Counted from the first letter of the stretch, positions 1 to 9,336 are shown. The stretch is DNA of 64,000 nucleotides from Autumnicola lenta (GCF_031846515.1 NZ_JAVRHO010000012.1:1-64000); one strand, 5' to 3'. Numbers and translations: made by a program. The notes: generated by a model from the letters alone, not told the origin.

Positions 1-154
1 TATAACAACGAACGAACGAATTTTAGACCACTTCGGATTTAAAAATCAGACTGGTGTTTTCACCATCTTTAGAGGATGCTTCTCATGACAAGCACGATAA
101 ACGTAACTCAACCATTTCCGAAATAAAAACCTTCAGAATCTGAAATTGAAAAAC
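1..154. other. Window edge, no supported gene
   Basis: I see no gene I can support here. An open stretch on the plus strand from base 2 ends in TGA at 86-88 and could be the 3' tail of a gene that starts outside the window. At 29 codons it is too short to judge. Confidence 0.4.
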
Positions 155-190
155 AAAAAAGCCGCTTTCTGGTTAGAAAACGGCTTTTTT
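155..190. terminator. Bidirectional intrinsic terminator after infB
   Basis: The arms AAAAAAGCCG (155-164) and CGGCTTTTTT (181-190) pair, and an inner TTTCT/AGAAA extends the stem. There is an A-tract on one side and a T-tract on the other, so it can end the minus-strand rimP-nusA-infB operon and any plus-strand transcript entering from the left. Confidence 0.85.
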
Positions 191-207
191 TATAAAACTA
201 TTAAAGT

Positions 208-3000
208 TTATTTTAACTTCTTCTTTACTTCAACTTCTCTAAAGGCTTCCACTACATCACCTTCTTTAATATCATTGTAGTTCTTCACCTGGAGACCACA
301 ATCATATCCTTTCGAAACTTCTTTTACATCATCTTTAAATCGTTTCAATGAAGTAAGCTCACCAGTGTAGACAACCACCCCGTCACGAATAAGTCTTACG
401 CCCGCGCTCCTGTATATCTTACCTGAAGTAACCATACAACCTGCAATGGTACCGATCTTGGAAATCTTGAAAGTTTCCCTTATTTCGGCTGTACCAGTAA
501 TCTCCTCTTTTAATTCCGGAGATAACATACCTTCCATGGCATCTTTAAGATCATTGATGGCATCGTAGATAATGGAGTAAGTCCTGATGTCTATCTCTTC
601 CTTATCGGCAACCTGTCTCGCATTTCCGGCAGGACGTACATTAAAGCCAATGATTACGGCATCAGATGCTGAGGCCAGAAGCACATCACTTTCAGTAATA
701 GCTCCTACACCTTTATGTATAATATTCACCTGAATTTCTTCCGTAGAAAGTTTCTGGAAACTGTCTGTAAGTGCTTCTACAGAACCATCCACATCCCCCT
801 TCAGGATAATATTCAATTCTTTGAAATCTCCCAGAGCAATCCTTCTTCCAATCTCGTCCAGTGTAATATGCCTTTGAGTTCGCACCGACTGTTCTCGTTG
901 TAATTGAGTTCTCTTTGAAGCTATATCTTTCGCCTCCCTCTCATCGGTCATTACCTTAAAAGTGTCACCAGCCTGCGGCGCACCGTCCAGACCAAGTATG
1001 GAAACCGGAGTAGAAGGCCCCGCTTCTTTGATCTCGTTTCCTCGCTCATCGTGCATCGCTTTTATCTTACCACTATTTCTACCAGCAAGAACATAATCTC
1101 CTATTTTTAAAGTACCTGATTGTACAAGTATTGTAGAAATATAACCACGACCACGATCCAAATAAGCCTCGACCACAGTACCTACAGCAAGTTTATCAGG
1201 ATTCGCCTGCAATTCCAGGATTTCGGCTTCAAGTAATACTTTTTCAAGCAACTCTTTCACACCCATTCCTGTCTTCGCAGAAATATCATGAGACTGGATT
1301 TTACCTCCCCAATCTTCTACCAACAGGTTCATACCTGCCAGTTTTTCTTTAATCTTTTCCGGATTTGCCGTTGGCAGATCAGACTTATTTATTGCAAATA
1401 TTATTGGAACACCTGCAGCCTGTGCATGTGAAATTGCTTCTTTTGTCTGAGGCATCACATCATCATCTGCGGCGATTACGATAATGGCTATATCTGTTAC
1501 TTTGGCACCCCTGGCCCTCATCGCGGTAAAAGCTTCGTGACCCGGTGTATCCAAAAAGGCAATTTTCTGTCCGCCTTCCAGTTGTACACCGTATGCACCA
1601 ATATGCTGAGTAATACCACCACTCTCACCTGCAATTACATTCTCCTTACGAACATAATCCAGCAGCGATGTTTTACCGTGATCTACGTGACCCATTACAG
1701 TAACAATTGGCGCCCTCGGTTTAAGATCTTCAGGGTTTTCTTCTACTACTACAGTACTTTCTTCTACATCTGCAGTTACAAATTCTACTTCATATCCAAA
1801 TTCGTCCGCAACTATAGACAACGTCTCTGCATCCAATCTCTGATTCATAGTAACCATCATCCCAAGGGACATACAGGCAGAAATCACCTTGGTTACAGGG
1901 ACATCCATCATGGTAGCAACTTCACTTACCGTAACAAATTCTGTCACTTTAAGCGTTTTGCTCTCAAGCTCCTGTTGTGCAAGATCTTCTTCTGAACGTT
2001 GACGGTGCTGATCTCTTTTACCTCTTCTATATTTCGCCCCTTTACCTTTTCCGGATTTACCCTGAAGCTTCTCGAGCGTTTCACGCACTTGTTTCTGTAC
2101 TTCTTCTTCGCTAGGCTCCTCCTTAGTTAATGGTCTTGAGCGCGGTTTTGAACCACGACCTTTTCTTGCGGCTCCACCAGCTCCAGATGCTCCCGCTCCC
2201 GGTTTAGGATCTTTACTTATTCTACGACGACGTTTTTTACGCTTCTCCTTTTCCTCGGCAGCTTTTTTGTCATCTTTTTTCTTCTCAGGCTTTTTAAATT
2301 TAGAAAGATCGATTTTCTGTCCGGTAAAATTTGGACCATCCAGCTTTGCATAATTTGTTTTCAAAGTACTGGATTCTTCCTCTTTTGTGTCCTCTTGTTG
2401 TCCTTCCTCTTTCTTCGTCTCCTGTTCTTCCTTTTTCTTTTCCTCCTCAGGCTTTGCTTCTTCTTTCGGTTTAGGCTTTTCTTCTTTAGGGGGCTGCGGA
2501 GTATCTTCCACGGTTTCTTTTGCAGTTTCCGGTTTAACTTCTTCAACTGCCGGAATCTCTTTTTCCTGTGGCTGCTCAGGTTTTACAGATTCCTCTTCTT
2601 CCGCTTCTTTTTCCCTTTCCTTTGAAGCTTCCTCAGGTTTTTTATCAAGATCTATTTTCCCAACCTTCTTTGGTCCGGAAAGTTTCGCTCTTCCTGAAAC
2701 AACTTCTTCTTCCTTCTTCTCTTCAGCTTTACGCTTTTCCTCCAACTCCCTTTCGCGAGCTAAACGAATTTCTTCCTTCTCCTTCTTCTTCTCTTCTCCT
2801 ACTTCCTTGGAAGCCACTTTCTTACTCTTATCGGTTTGAAACTCATCGAAGAGCACCTGGTAAGTTTCAGGAGAGATCTTGGTAGTAGGACGTGCCTCAA
2901 TGTCGTGACCCTGGGAATTTAAAAATTCCACAGCCCGATCCAACGAAATATTGAATTCACGTAATACCTTGTTTAATCGCATTGTTTTTGCTTCAGCCAT
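208..3000 (-). CDS. infB: Translation initiation factor IF-2
   Basis: This GTPase brings initiator tRNA to the 30S subunit and promotes subunit joining. The 930-residue protein has an IF2_N-type helical domain at about residues 5-50 and a very long Lys/Glu-rich linker at about 60-320. A second N-terminal module follows near 350-405. The GTPase domain contains GHVDHGKTS near residue 435, DTPGHEAF and NKSD, and domains II-IV complete the protein. The charged linker is longer than in E. coli, which is usual in Bacteroidota. It is the last gene of rimP-nusA-infB, 59 nt after nusA, with a strong terminator downstream. Confidence 0.98.
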   Translation of the reverse strand: MAEAKTMRLNKVLREFNISLDRAVEFLNSQGHDIEARPTTKISPETYQVLFDEFQTDKSKKVASKEVGEEKKKEKEEIRLARERELEEKRKAEEKKEEEVVSGRAKLSGPKKVGKIDLDKKPEEASKEREKEAEEEESVKPEQPQEKEIPAVEEVKPETAKETVEDTPQPPKEEKPKPKEEAKPEEEKKKEEQETKKEEGQQEDTKEEESSTLKTNYAKLDGPNFTGQKIDLSKFKKPEKKKDDKKAAEEKEKRKKRRRRISKDPKPGAGASGAGGAARKGRGSKPRSRPLTKEEPSEEEVQKQVRETLEKLQGKSGKGKGAKYRRGKRDQHRQRSEEDLAQQELESKTLKVTEFVTVSEVATMMDVPVTKVISACMSLGMMVTMNQRLDAETLSIVADEFGYEVEFVTADVEESTVVVEENPEDLKPRAPIVTVMGHVDHGKTSLLDYVRKENVIAGESGGITQHIGAYGVQLEGGQKIAFLDTPGHEAFTAMRARGAKVTDIAIIVIAADDDVMPQTKEAISHAQAAGVPIIFAINKSDLPTANPEKIKEKLAGMNLLVEDWGGKIQSHDISAKTGMGVKELLEKVLLEAEILELQANPDKLAVGTVVEAYLDRGRGYISTILVQSGTLKIGDYVLAGRNSGKIKAMHDERGNEIKEAGPSTPVSILGLDGAPQAGDTFKVMTDEREAKDIASKRTQLQREQSVRTQRHITLDEIGRRIALGDFKELNIILKGDVDGSVEALTDSFQKLSTEEIQVNIIHKGVGAITESDVLLASASDAVIIGFNVRPAGNARQVADKEEIDIRTYSIIYDAINDLKDAMEGMLSPELKEEITGTAEIRETFKISKIGTIAGCMVTSGKIYRSAGVRLIRDGVVVYTGELTSLKRFKDDVKEVSKGYDCGLQVKNYNDIKEGDVVEAFREVEVKKKLK

Positions 3001-3059
3001 AAATTGCCCTCTAAATTAACCTCTTTTTTGTTTATTATAAAAAATCTAAATCCAGACCA

Positions 3060-4292
3060 TTACTCCTCAAATTCGTCACGTAATACCTGGAAAACCTGTC
3101 TTATTGTTTCTTCTTCAAGATCTGTACGACGCACAAGGTCTTCCAAATCCTGTTCCAAAACACTTTTTGCAGTATCTAAACCAATTTTAGAAAATTCCTT
3201 TATTACCCAATCTTCAATTTCATCGGTAAATTCGCTCAATTCAACATCTTCCTCAACACCTTCTCTAAAAACGTCTATTTCAAATCCAGTCAATTGGCCT
3301 GCAAGTCTAATATTATGACCTCCTCTACCAATAGCCTTGGAAACTTCTTCTGGCCGCAAGATAACCTCTGCTCTTTTATTTTCCTCATCTAATTTAATAG
3401 AAGTAATCTTGGCAGGACTTAAAGCTCTTGTGATAAACAACTGGTCATTGTTAGTGTAATTGATAACATCTATATTCTCATTACCTAATTCACGCACAAT
3501 ACTGTGGATTCTAGACCCCTTCATACCTACACAAGCTCCAACAGGATCTATTCTATCGTCATAAGAGTCTACTGCTACTTTTGCTTTTTCACCTGGAACC
3601 CTCACCACTTTCTTAATGGTAATAAGACCATCAAAGACCTCCGGAATTTCCTGCTCAAATAATTTCTCAAGAAAACCGGGTGCTGTACGAGACATTATAA
3701 TGGTGGGCTTATTCCCTTTAAGCTCCACACTCTCTATAACACCCCTTACATTTTCTCCTTTTCTGAAAAAATCTGATGGTATTTGCCTGTCCTTTGGCAA
3801 AACAATCTCGTTACCCTCGTCATCAAGCAAAATTATTGCGCGATGTCTTATATGGTGAACCTCTGCATTATATATTTCTCCTTCAAGTTCCTTAAACTGC
3901 TTATATATATTAGTATTATCGTGTTCGTGAATTTTTGAAATAAGATTTTGACGCAAGGCAAGAATCGCTCTTCGTCCTAAATCCTTAAGCTTTACTTCTT
4001 CAGAAACATCTTCCCCAACTTCGAAATCCGGCTCTATTCTACGCGCTTCGCTTAAAGAGATTTCCTGGTTAGAATCTTCAACCTCTCCATCTGCCACTAC
4101 TACACGATTTCTCCATATCTCAAGATCCCCCTTATCAGGATTTACAATAATATCAAAATTATCATCTTCTCCATACTTCTTTTTCAAAGCATTCCTAAAA
4201 ACATCTTCTAAGATCGACATCAAGGTGACACGATCTATTAATTTATCATCCTTAAATTCTGAAAATGACTCTATCAGGGCGATATTCTCCAT
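3060..4292 (-). CDS. nusA: Transcription termination/antitermination factor NusA
   Basis: NusA binds RNA polymerase and nascent RNA and modulates pausing, intrinsic termination and antitermination. The order is an N-terminal polymerase-binding domain (about residues 1-125), an S1 domain (about 130-200) and two KH domains (to about 345). KH signatures GMKGSRI and GRGGHNI are visible. The C-terminal tail is short and acidic. At 410 residues it lacks the second acidic repeat of the 495-residue E. coli protein, as is common outside Proteobacteria. It lies 12 nt after rimP. The operon leader carries a terminator-like hairpin that NusA itself might influence. Confidence 0.98.
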   Translation of the reverse strand: MENIALIESFSEFKDDKLIDRVTLMSILEDVFRNALKKKYGEDDNFDIIVNPDKGDLEIWRNRVVVADGEVEDSNQEISLSEARRIEPDFEVGEDVSEEVKLKDLGRRAILALRQNLISKIHEHDNTNIYKQFKELEGEIYNAEVHHIRHRAIILLDDEGNEIVLPKDRQIPSDFFRKGENVRGVIESVELKGNKPTIIMSRTAPGFLEKLFEQEIPEVFDGLITIKKVVRVPGEKAKVAVDSYDDRIDPVGACVGMKGSRIHSIVRELGNENIDVINYTNNDQLFITRALSPAKITSIKLDEENKRAEVILRPEEVSKAIGRGGHNIRLAGQLTGFEIDVFREGVEEDVELSEFTDEIEDWVIKEFSKIGLDTAKSVLEQDLEDLVRRTDLEEETIRQVFQVLRDEFEE

Positions 4293-4304
4293 ATCAATTT
4301 TTAA

Positions 4305-4766
4305 TTAAAATGTTATCATAACTTTAGCTTCTACAATAGCCGAATATGGCAGCACAGCTTCTTTCTCTACTGTATGCTTCCCTTTACCAACTGGTTTTGG
4401 CTCCCGGGCTTTCCACTTCAAGCTTATCTCTTCTTCATTTGCACCGGTTAAAGTTCCTTCGATTTTTTCGTCGGCGGTTTTCACCTGCAATGTCCTTCCT
4501 ATGTTTTTTTTGTATTGGCGGGGCAAGCTCAATGGCTCCGAAACTCCTGAAGAAGTAACTTCAAGGGAAAAATCTTCCTCTTCCCTGTCCAGGTTATGTT
4601 CCACTTTCCGGCTAATTTCTATACAATCATTAACCGAAATCCCCTGATCACCATCAATCACCACTCTAATTTGATTATTGCTGTTTATTTCCAGGCTGAT
4701 TAAAAATAACGATTTATTTTCTTCAAATGCCTCATCCAGCAACTTTTCTACTCTCTCCTGCAACAT
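4305..4766 (-). CDS. rimP: Ribosome maturation factor RimP
   Basis: RimP is needed for maturation of the 30S subunit. The 153-residue protein has the expected two-domain form. The N-terminal half contains VVIDGDQGISVNDC and ISRKVEHNLD, followed by LEVTSSGVSEPL, the conserved join to the SH3-like C-terminal domain. It is the first gene of the conserved rimP-nusA-infB operon. Its start lies about 10 nt downstream of a hairpin and T-tract in the leader. Confidence 0.96.
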   Translation of the reverse strand: MLQERVEKLLDEAFEENKSLFLISLEINSNNQIRVVIDGDQGISVNDCIEISRKVEHNLDREEEDFSLEVTSSGVSEPLSLPRQYKKNIGRTLQVKTADEKIEGTLTGANEEEISLKWKAREPKPVGKGKHTVEKEAVLPYSAIVEAKVMITF

Positions 4767-4775
4767 AATGGTTAT

Positions 4776-4801
4776 AAAAAGAGGGGACTTTACGTCCCCT
4801 C
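4776..4801 (-). terminator. Terminator-like hairpin in the rimP-nusA-infB leader
   Basis: Read on the minus strand, GAGGGGAC pairs with GTCCCCTC across a 5-nt loop (4781-4788 with 4794-4801), and five T residues follow at 4780-4776. It lies between the predicted transcription start near 4823 and the rimP ATG at 4766. No minus-strand gene lies upstream that needs a terminator here, so attenuation of the operon is the simplest reading. I see no obvious antiterminator pairing. Confidence 0.65.
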
Positions 4802-4826
4802 GCTGTACTTTTTAGTTTCAACGATG

Positions 4827-4857
4827 CAAATATAATAATTAATTCTGAGATAGAAAA
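4827..4857 (-). promoter_or_regulatory. Predicted promoter of rimP-nusA-infB
   Basis: On the minus strand TATATTTG (4834-4827) is a perfect match to the Bacteroidota -7 box TAnnTTTG. TTTT, in place of TTTG, lies 19 nt upstream at 4857-4854. The predicted start is about 4823, giving a leader of roughly 57 nt. Confidence 0.6.
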
Positions 4858-4923
4858 CAGCTGCGCAAATGATAATTTATTAGTAATTTTATGATAATAA
4901 GTACATTCCAATCCCTTTATATC

Positions 4924-5754
4924 ATGAAAAAGATCTTAGTCCCAACCGATTTTTCTGACCAAGCCGAAAACGCATTAAAAGTTGCAGCGAAGCTGGCAAA
5001 AAGATTTAACAGCGAGGTTCATCTATTGCATGTTCTGGAACTGCCACTGGAATTGATAGATCCTGTGCAGGGGCATTCCAGCCGAAACCTACCGGAATCA
5101 ATTTTCTTTATGAAACTGGCGCATCAGCGATTTTCTAAGCTTCTGAAGGCACCTTACCTAAAGAATATTACGACACAGGAGCATGTTCAATTTAATGACG
5201 CCTACAAAGGAATTTTGGAGTTCTGCGAAAAGGATCAGTTCGATCTAATTGTGATGGGTTCCTATGGCGCCAGTGGTTTTCAGGAAATGTTTATTGGATC
5301 CAATACAGAAAAAATAGTGAGACATTCAACTACCCCGGTACTTGTGATTAAGAGATCTGCAGAAGAATTTAATATTAAAGAGTTCGTTTTCGCTACAGAT
5401 GCTGAACCGGTCAACAAACATACGCTGCAAAAGGCTTCAGAGTTTGCCACTCTATTAGGGGCTAATTTGCATTTGCTCTATGTAAATACTCCCAATAACT
5501 TCAGAACATCAAAAGAGGTTCAGGATCAAATAAAAGCCTTTACCGAAGGGCAAAATGACATTGTAGTCAAAAGTCATATTTATAACGATATTACAGTAGA
5601 AAAAGGGATAATGAATTTTGCTGCAGAAATTAATGCCGACCTGATGGGAATAAGTACTCATGGCCGCAAAGGAATTGCGCATTTCTTTAACGGCAGCATA
5701 AGCGAAGATCTCGTTAACAACGCCAATCGCCCGGTGATCACCTTCAGGATTTAG
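4924..5754 (+). CDS. Universal stress protein, two UspA domains
   Basis: The protein has tandem UspA domains, about residues 1-145 and 150-276. The first starts MKKILVPTDFSDQA and contains GSYGASGFQEMFIGS, which resembles the nucleotide-binding loop. The second ends with THGRKGIAHFFNGS. I chose the ATG at 4924 because the domain begins exactly there. An in-frame TTG at 4891 would add an 11-residue tail that does not fit the family. The gene diverges from rimP. Its stop overlaps the convergent AsmA-like gene by 4 nt. UspA proteins usually accompany stress or stasis responses; the ligand here is unknown. Confidence 0.9.
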   Translation: MKKILVPTDFSDQAENALKVAAKLAKRFNSEVHLLHVLELPLELIDPVQGHSSRNLPESIFFMKLAHQRFSKLLKAPYLKNITTQEHVQFNDAYKGILEFCEKDQFDLIVMGSYGASGFQEMFIGSNTEKIVRHSTTPVLVIKRSAEEFNIKEFVFATDAEPVNKHTLQKASEFATLLGANLHLLYVNTPNNFRTSKEVQDQIKAFTEGQNDIVVKSHIYNDITVEKGIMNFAAEINADLMGISTHGRKGIAHFFNGSISEDLVNNANRPVITFRI

Positions 5755-7265
5755 ATAAGAGTCTTAATTGCACCTTCTTTAATAAATATCCATAAATAAT
5801 TCCAGAACGATTTTTTCTTATTTCTTGTCACCTCTACATCTTTATACTGCCTTTCCTCACTTGTTGTACCGTTCATAACAAGATTAGCTATTGCAGATAA
5901 GAAATTATTCTTTTCTGTTCCATCGTCCTTGAGAACCTCAACTTTAAAGTCATTATAGGAAAGCTTCATATCGCCACTTCCCGTGTCATCATCACCGGAA
6001 AAACTAAACTGCATATCTTCAATAGACCCGGTTGTTGAAACATTCATTGCAGGCTTTAAAAATTCATCAATTTCAGCGCTTGCCATTGCTCCCATATTTC
6101 CGGAAATCTGGAAATGGTCAGCACGATCACTAACATCGAACTCCCAATGGACCTTTAAGGGTGCTTTTTCAAAAATCAGGCTTTGAACATCTATTTCGGT
6201 CTTCGGAAATTCAGGCTCCTCCATTCCGATATTTGTAAAATTATAGATAGTAGCATCCAAATTGGAAAAATCAAGAGACCCGGGAGGACGGGAAGCTTGC
6301 GCTCGCTCTTCATATAAAATATACCCATCTTTAAGCACAATACTGTCGAAATTTATTTTAATCGGTAAATTTCTGATGGTTTGACTATATAGTGATTTCT
6401 GCCTGGGATCATCTGGCGGGGTTTTATCCCGGTAAATCTCCAGATTGGGCTGGTTGATCTCCATATATGGATTACGAAGGTGAAGTGTATCATTCTCCAT
6501 AGACCAGGTTAGGTTTCCCAGTTGAATATTGGAAAATGTAAAATTGTAACGATCCTTTTCATAAGGAATATGCTGCTGATGTTCTTCTTTACTGAAGTTT
6601 GGCAACATCTTTAAAGCGACTACCTCAAAATGGCCATTTTCGGCATTTATTTCTTTAGCCGTTACGGTATGTAATTCATTTAATTGAAAGTATAAGGTAT
6701 CGCTCTGAAAATTATAGCCTTCAAACTCAAAAGGAACAGGAGCTTTAAGTGTATTTTGATCAATTTTCACCTTCTGAAGTGCGAATTTGCTGAATTTTGA
6801 GAACAATTTATCTTCAGAATCCTCCTTAAGAATCTGAACTTCAGCATTTGTGAGTTTCACATTCTCAATCAGTACCTTTTTCTTAAAATCTGAGCCCTCT
6901 TCTGAAGGCTTTTTAGCCACAGTGTCTTTTTTACCATTATCGATCAGAAACCGTGGATCAGTGATCGACAGCTCCCCTATTTCAATATTCCCGGTGCGCA
7001 GATATTCAATTACATTAATACCATCCAGGTCAACAGCAGAGGCTTCCAGAGTTTTTTCAGCAAGATTCAGCTTTATCTGCTTTACTTCAATAGAACCTCC
7101 AAGTAAATTCACATCCAGCTCTTCATAAGACCCTCCTGCTTCTTTCAGTTTGGAATCCAGCGCAGTTTTTATTTTATTTTCAGCAATTAGGTTAACAATT
7201 ACCAAAATGATGCCCAGTAAAACTACAGAGCCGATGCCTATAAGAATTTTTCGTGATATTTTCAA
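5751..7265 (-). CDS. AsmA-like membrane-anchored protein
   Basis: An N-terminal membrane helix (about residues 5-28, after a KISRK start) is followed by a long beta-rich region facing the periplasm. Repeated phrases such as VKQIKLNLAEK and IEIGELSITDP are typical of AsmA/DUF748-type proteins, which act in envelope lipid transport or outer-membrane maintenance. No ATG lies near the N-terminus. I chose TTG at 7265 because the membrane helix follows directly; TTG at 7295 is the alternative. The 3' end overlaps the convergent stress-protein gene by 4 nt. Family level only; no specific substrate can be named. Confidence 0.6.
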   Translation of the reverse strand: MKISRKILIGIGSVVLLGIILVIVNLIAENKIKTALDSKLKEAGGSYEELDVNLLGGSIEVKQIKLNLAEKTLEASAVDLDGINVIEYLRTGNIEIGELSITDPRFLIDNGKKDTVAKKPSEEGSDFKKKVLIENVKLTNAEVQILKEDSEDKLFSKFSKFALQKVKIDQNTLKAPVPFEFEGYNFQSDTLYFQLNELHTVTAKEINAENGHFEVVALKMLPNFSKEEHQQHIPYEKDRYNFTFSNIQLGNLTWSMENDTLHLRNPYMEINQPNLEIYRDKTPPDDPRQKSLYSQTIRNLPIKINFDSIVLKDGYILYEERAQASRPPGSLDFSNLDATIYNFTNIGMEEPEFPKTEIDVQSLIFEKAPLKVHWEFDVSDRADHFQISGNMGAMASAEIDEFLKPAMNVSTTGSIEDMQFSFSGDDDTGSGDMKLSYNDFKVEVLKDDGTEKNNFLSAIANLVMNGTTSEERQYKDVEVTRNKKKSFWNYLWIFIKEGAIKTLI

Positions 7266-7417
7266 AGAGAAAAAATTAGTAAAAACAATGTACAATTAAA
7301 ATCGATTTTGCGAATCCTTTTGCCATATTTTAACGGAAAAACTAACCGTCATATTACCAAGCTGTTAAATTTTAGTCAAACTAAAAGGACAGTGATAGGA
7401 TCAATGTTTTTTGATTG

Positions 7418-7425
7418 TATCTTTG
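7418..7425 (+). promoter_or_regulatory. -7 promoter box for the small membrane protein
   Basis: TATCTTTG matches TAnnTTTG perfectly. It lies 21 nt before the ATG at 7447, which supports that start over the TTG at 7411. I see no clear -33 element. Confidence 0.5.
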
Positions 7426-7446
7426 GATCAAAATTCCCTTATACTC

Positions 7447-7671
7447 ATGTTGATTAAGCTAAGTTTGAAGATTGTATTTGTAGCCGTAGAACTCTTTCTG
7501 GGGTTTTACAGCATGGTCCTTAGCGATAGTCTCCTTGTAAAATTTATCTTTTTTGCAGTAACAGCAGTGATGATAGCTTTTATTGTGACTAAACTTATAG
7601 ATAAATTACTCCCTGCAGACAAAGATTATATTTCCGGGGAGCAGACAAAAGATGGCGAACAGCAAAAATAG
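7447..7671 (+). CDS. Small integral membrane protein, unknown
   Basis: A 74-residue protein with two predicted membrane helices, about residues 3-24 and 29-52, and a short charged tail ending DGEQQK. I do not recognise a family. The ATG at 7447 is preferred because a -7 promoter box lies at 7418-7425, inside the longer reading that begins with TTG at 7411. A strong terminator follows, so it is probably a single-gene transcript. Confidence 0.55.
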   Translation: MLIKLSLKIVFVAVELFLGFYSMVLSDSLLVKFIFFAVTAVMIAFIVTKLIDKLLPADKDYISGEQTKDGEQQK

Positions 7672-7697
7672 CATCTGAATTTTATACAAAGATATTC

Positions 7698-7735
7698 ATC
7701 CGGTGAGTTACTTCCACCGGATTTTTTATTTTTAC
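7698..7735 (+). terminator. Intrinsic terminator
   Basis: ATCCGGTG (7698-7705) pairs with CACCGGAT (7715-7722) and is followed by TTTTTATTTTT. It ends the small membrane-protein gene and lies just before the metallophosphoesterase. Confidence 0.8.
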
Positions 7736-7754
7736 ATCTAGGTTAAAAAACAGC

Positions 7755-8384
7755 ATGAAGATTACCTGTATTTCTGACACACACGGTAGACATAGCGAAT
7801 TGACTTTACCCACTGCCGACGTTCTTGTTCATGCCGGAGATTTTACGGAAGCAGGCACAAAAAAGGAAACTTTGGATTTCCTGGACTGGTTTTCCCGTCA
7901 AGAACATGAACACAAGGTTTTAATAGCAGGTAACCATGATTTTTTTCTTGAAAAAAATCAGAAGCAGCTGGATTTTCTTCCTGCAAACATCCATTATCTT
8001 AATGACAGCGGAACAAAAATTGGAAAATATAATTTTTGGGGATCACCTGTCACCCCCGGCAACTCAAACTGGGCTTTTGAACGAGCCAGGGGAAAAAGCA
8101 TAAGAAAACACTGGGAAAAAATTCCAGAAAATACAAATGTGCTTATCACACACACCCCTCCTTATAAAATAATGGATATCCTCGACAATGGGACAGCAAT
8201 AGGTTGCGAGGAATTACAGAGGTACGTGGATACCATAGAGCCACAGCTTCATATATTTGGACATATCCATAATTCTTATGGCTCTGTAAGAACAAAAAAG
8301 ACGCTCTTTATAAATTCTTCTTGTTTGGATGGAAGATATAGGAATATTAATGCTCCCATAACCTATTCTGTTGAAGACTCTTAA
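7755..8384 (+). CDS. Calcineurin-like metallophosphoesterase (MPPED type)
   Basis: A 209-residue cytoplasmic phosphoesterase with the dimetal motifs in order: SDTHG near residue 8, VHAGDF near 27, AGNHDF near 60, THTPP near 135 and FGHIHNSYG near 160. The compact form, with VLVHAGDFTE and the loop before GNHD, resembles the MPPED1/2-like group, which hydrolyses small phosphodiesters in vitro. The physiological substrate cannot be read from sequence. It follows a terminator, so it appears to be transcribed alone. Confidence 0.85.
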   Translation: MKITCISDTHGRHSELTLPTADVLVHAGDFTEAGTKKETLDFLDWFSRQEHEHKVLIAGNHDFFLEKNQKQLDFLPANIHYLNDSGTKIGKYNFWGSPVTPGNSNWAFERARGKSIRKHWEKIPENTNVLITHTPPYKIMDILDNGTAIGCEELQRYVDTIEPQLHIFGHIHNSYGSVRTKKTLFINSSCLDGRYRNINAPITYSVEDS

Positions 8385-8518
8385 TAAGAAGCTAAACAAA
8401 ACTGTAAACGAGTTAAATATTTACTAACTAGAGCATTATTAGATTTTTTTTAACACCGAATATCCTTTCTCATGGTAACTTAGCACCGAGAAAAAAATAA
8501 CTAACTAAAAAGATTTTT

Positions 8519-8851
8519 ATGGAGAACAGCTATACACAAACAGAGCTGATAGATGAGGTAAAAAATCTTATTTCTTTCAGTATATCAAATCTCGATGCAG
8601 AGAAGTCGAATTTCACTCTTATGCACCGGGCTATTATAAAGAAATATTTTGAGGCTAAAAACGTAAAGATAGATTACGAAAAGCAAATGGTCTCAATGCA
8701 AATTCCTGTGGGAAGAAGAAAGTATACGAATATCACCTTTGAATGCCAGGACATGGAACGCTTTCTTAAGGCATGTCTTAAGGACGACCAAAAGCACGTT
8801 TACTTTTATAAAGAATTGCTATCGCACTACAACTTAATTGTAGCCGCCTAA
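8519..8851 (+). CDS. Conserved small protein, unknown function
   Basis: A 110-residue soluble protein without a signal peptide or membrane helix. It is rich in Lys, Glu and aromatic residues and mostly helical by composition, with a central patch VSMQIPVGRRKYTNITFECQ that looks like beta strands. I do not recognise the family. It stands alone between spacers and is followed by a perfect terminator, which with the normal codon use supports a real gene. Confidence 0.65.
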   Translation: MENSYTQTELIDEVKNLISFSISNLDAEKSNFTLMHRAIIKKYFEAKNVKIDYEKQMVSMQIPVGRRKYTNITFECQDMERFLKACLKDDQKHVYFYKELLSHYNLIVAA

Positions 8852-8890
8852 AACAAAAAACTTCAGTCTCTACTGAAGTTTTTTGTTTTA
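8851..8890 (+). terminator. Intrinsic terminator
   Basis: AACTTCAGT and ACTGAAGTT form a stem with a CTCT loop, flanked by A- and T-tracts. It can also serve the convergent receiver-protein gene. Confidence 0.85.
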
Positions 8891-8937
8891 TAACCTTAAG
8901 GCAATTCTTCTGCCTAAGCCTTATAATTTTATTTCCC

Positions 8938-9336
8938 TTACTCTTCTTCCAATTTTCTGGCTATATTCACTATCTGAGCTACATCTACCGGTTTACTTAG
9001 GAAACCGCATACTTCAGGATAAGACTTTGCCTTTGTATAATCTGAATGTGCTATAGAAGATGTCACAATAAAAATTCTTGTTTCCTTTTCAAAGCCGGAG
9101 CGTTTTTCCCGCATCTCTTCTATAAACTGCCAGCCGTCTATTCCAGGCATATTAATATCCAGTAATATAAGGTCTGGTAAAGAATGAGCCAAATTCTCGA
9201 AAGATTCCAGGGCATCCTGTGCATTACAAAAGCTCTGCCTTTTAGCAAACACATCGGCTTTACCAATCACCCTTTTCATGATCATCTGGTAAATCTCGTC
9301 ATCATCTATTACGCAAATTTTCTTTTCCACCTTCAT
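8938..9336 (-). CDS. Single-domain response regulator (CheY-like)
   Basis: A 132-residue stand-alone receiver domain. Visible are the acidic pocket VIDDDE near residue 10, the phospho-acceptor Asp in LILLDINMPGIDGW near residue 58, the Thr/Ser of IVTSS and the conserved Lys of FLSKPVD. There is no output domain, so it must act by protein contact, for instance in a phosphorelay. No partner kinase is adjacent; the nearest is at 16567. Confidence 0.9.
   Translation of the reverse strand: MKVEKKICVIDDDEIYQMIMKRVIGKADVFAKRQSFCNAQDALESFENLAHSLPDLILLDINMPGIDGWQFIEEMREKRSGFEKETRIFIVTSSIAHSDYTKAKSYPEVCGFLSKPVDVAQIVNIARKLEEE

Noticed and set aside
2..88. Possible 3' end of a gene entering from the left
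   Set aside because: Only 29 codons are visible and no family pattern can be recognised.
715..2885. Several plus-strand open readings of 60-152 codons opposite infB
   Set aside because: They mirror the Lys/Glu-rich IF-2 linker and the conserved GTPase frame. Their Ser/Phe/Leu-rich products have no family resemblance.
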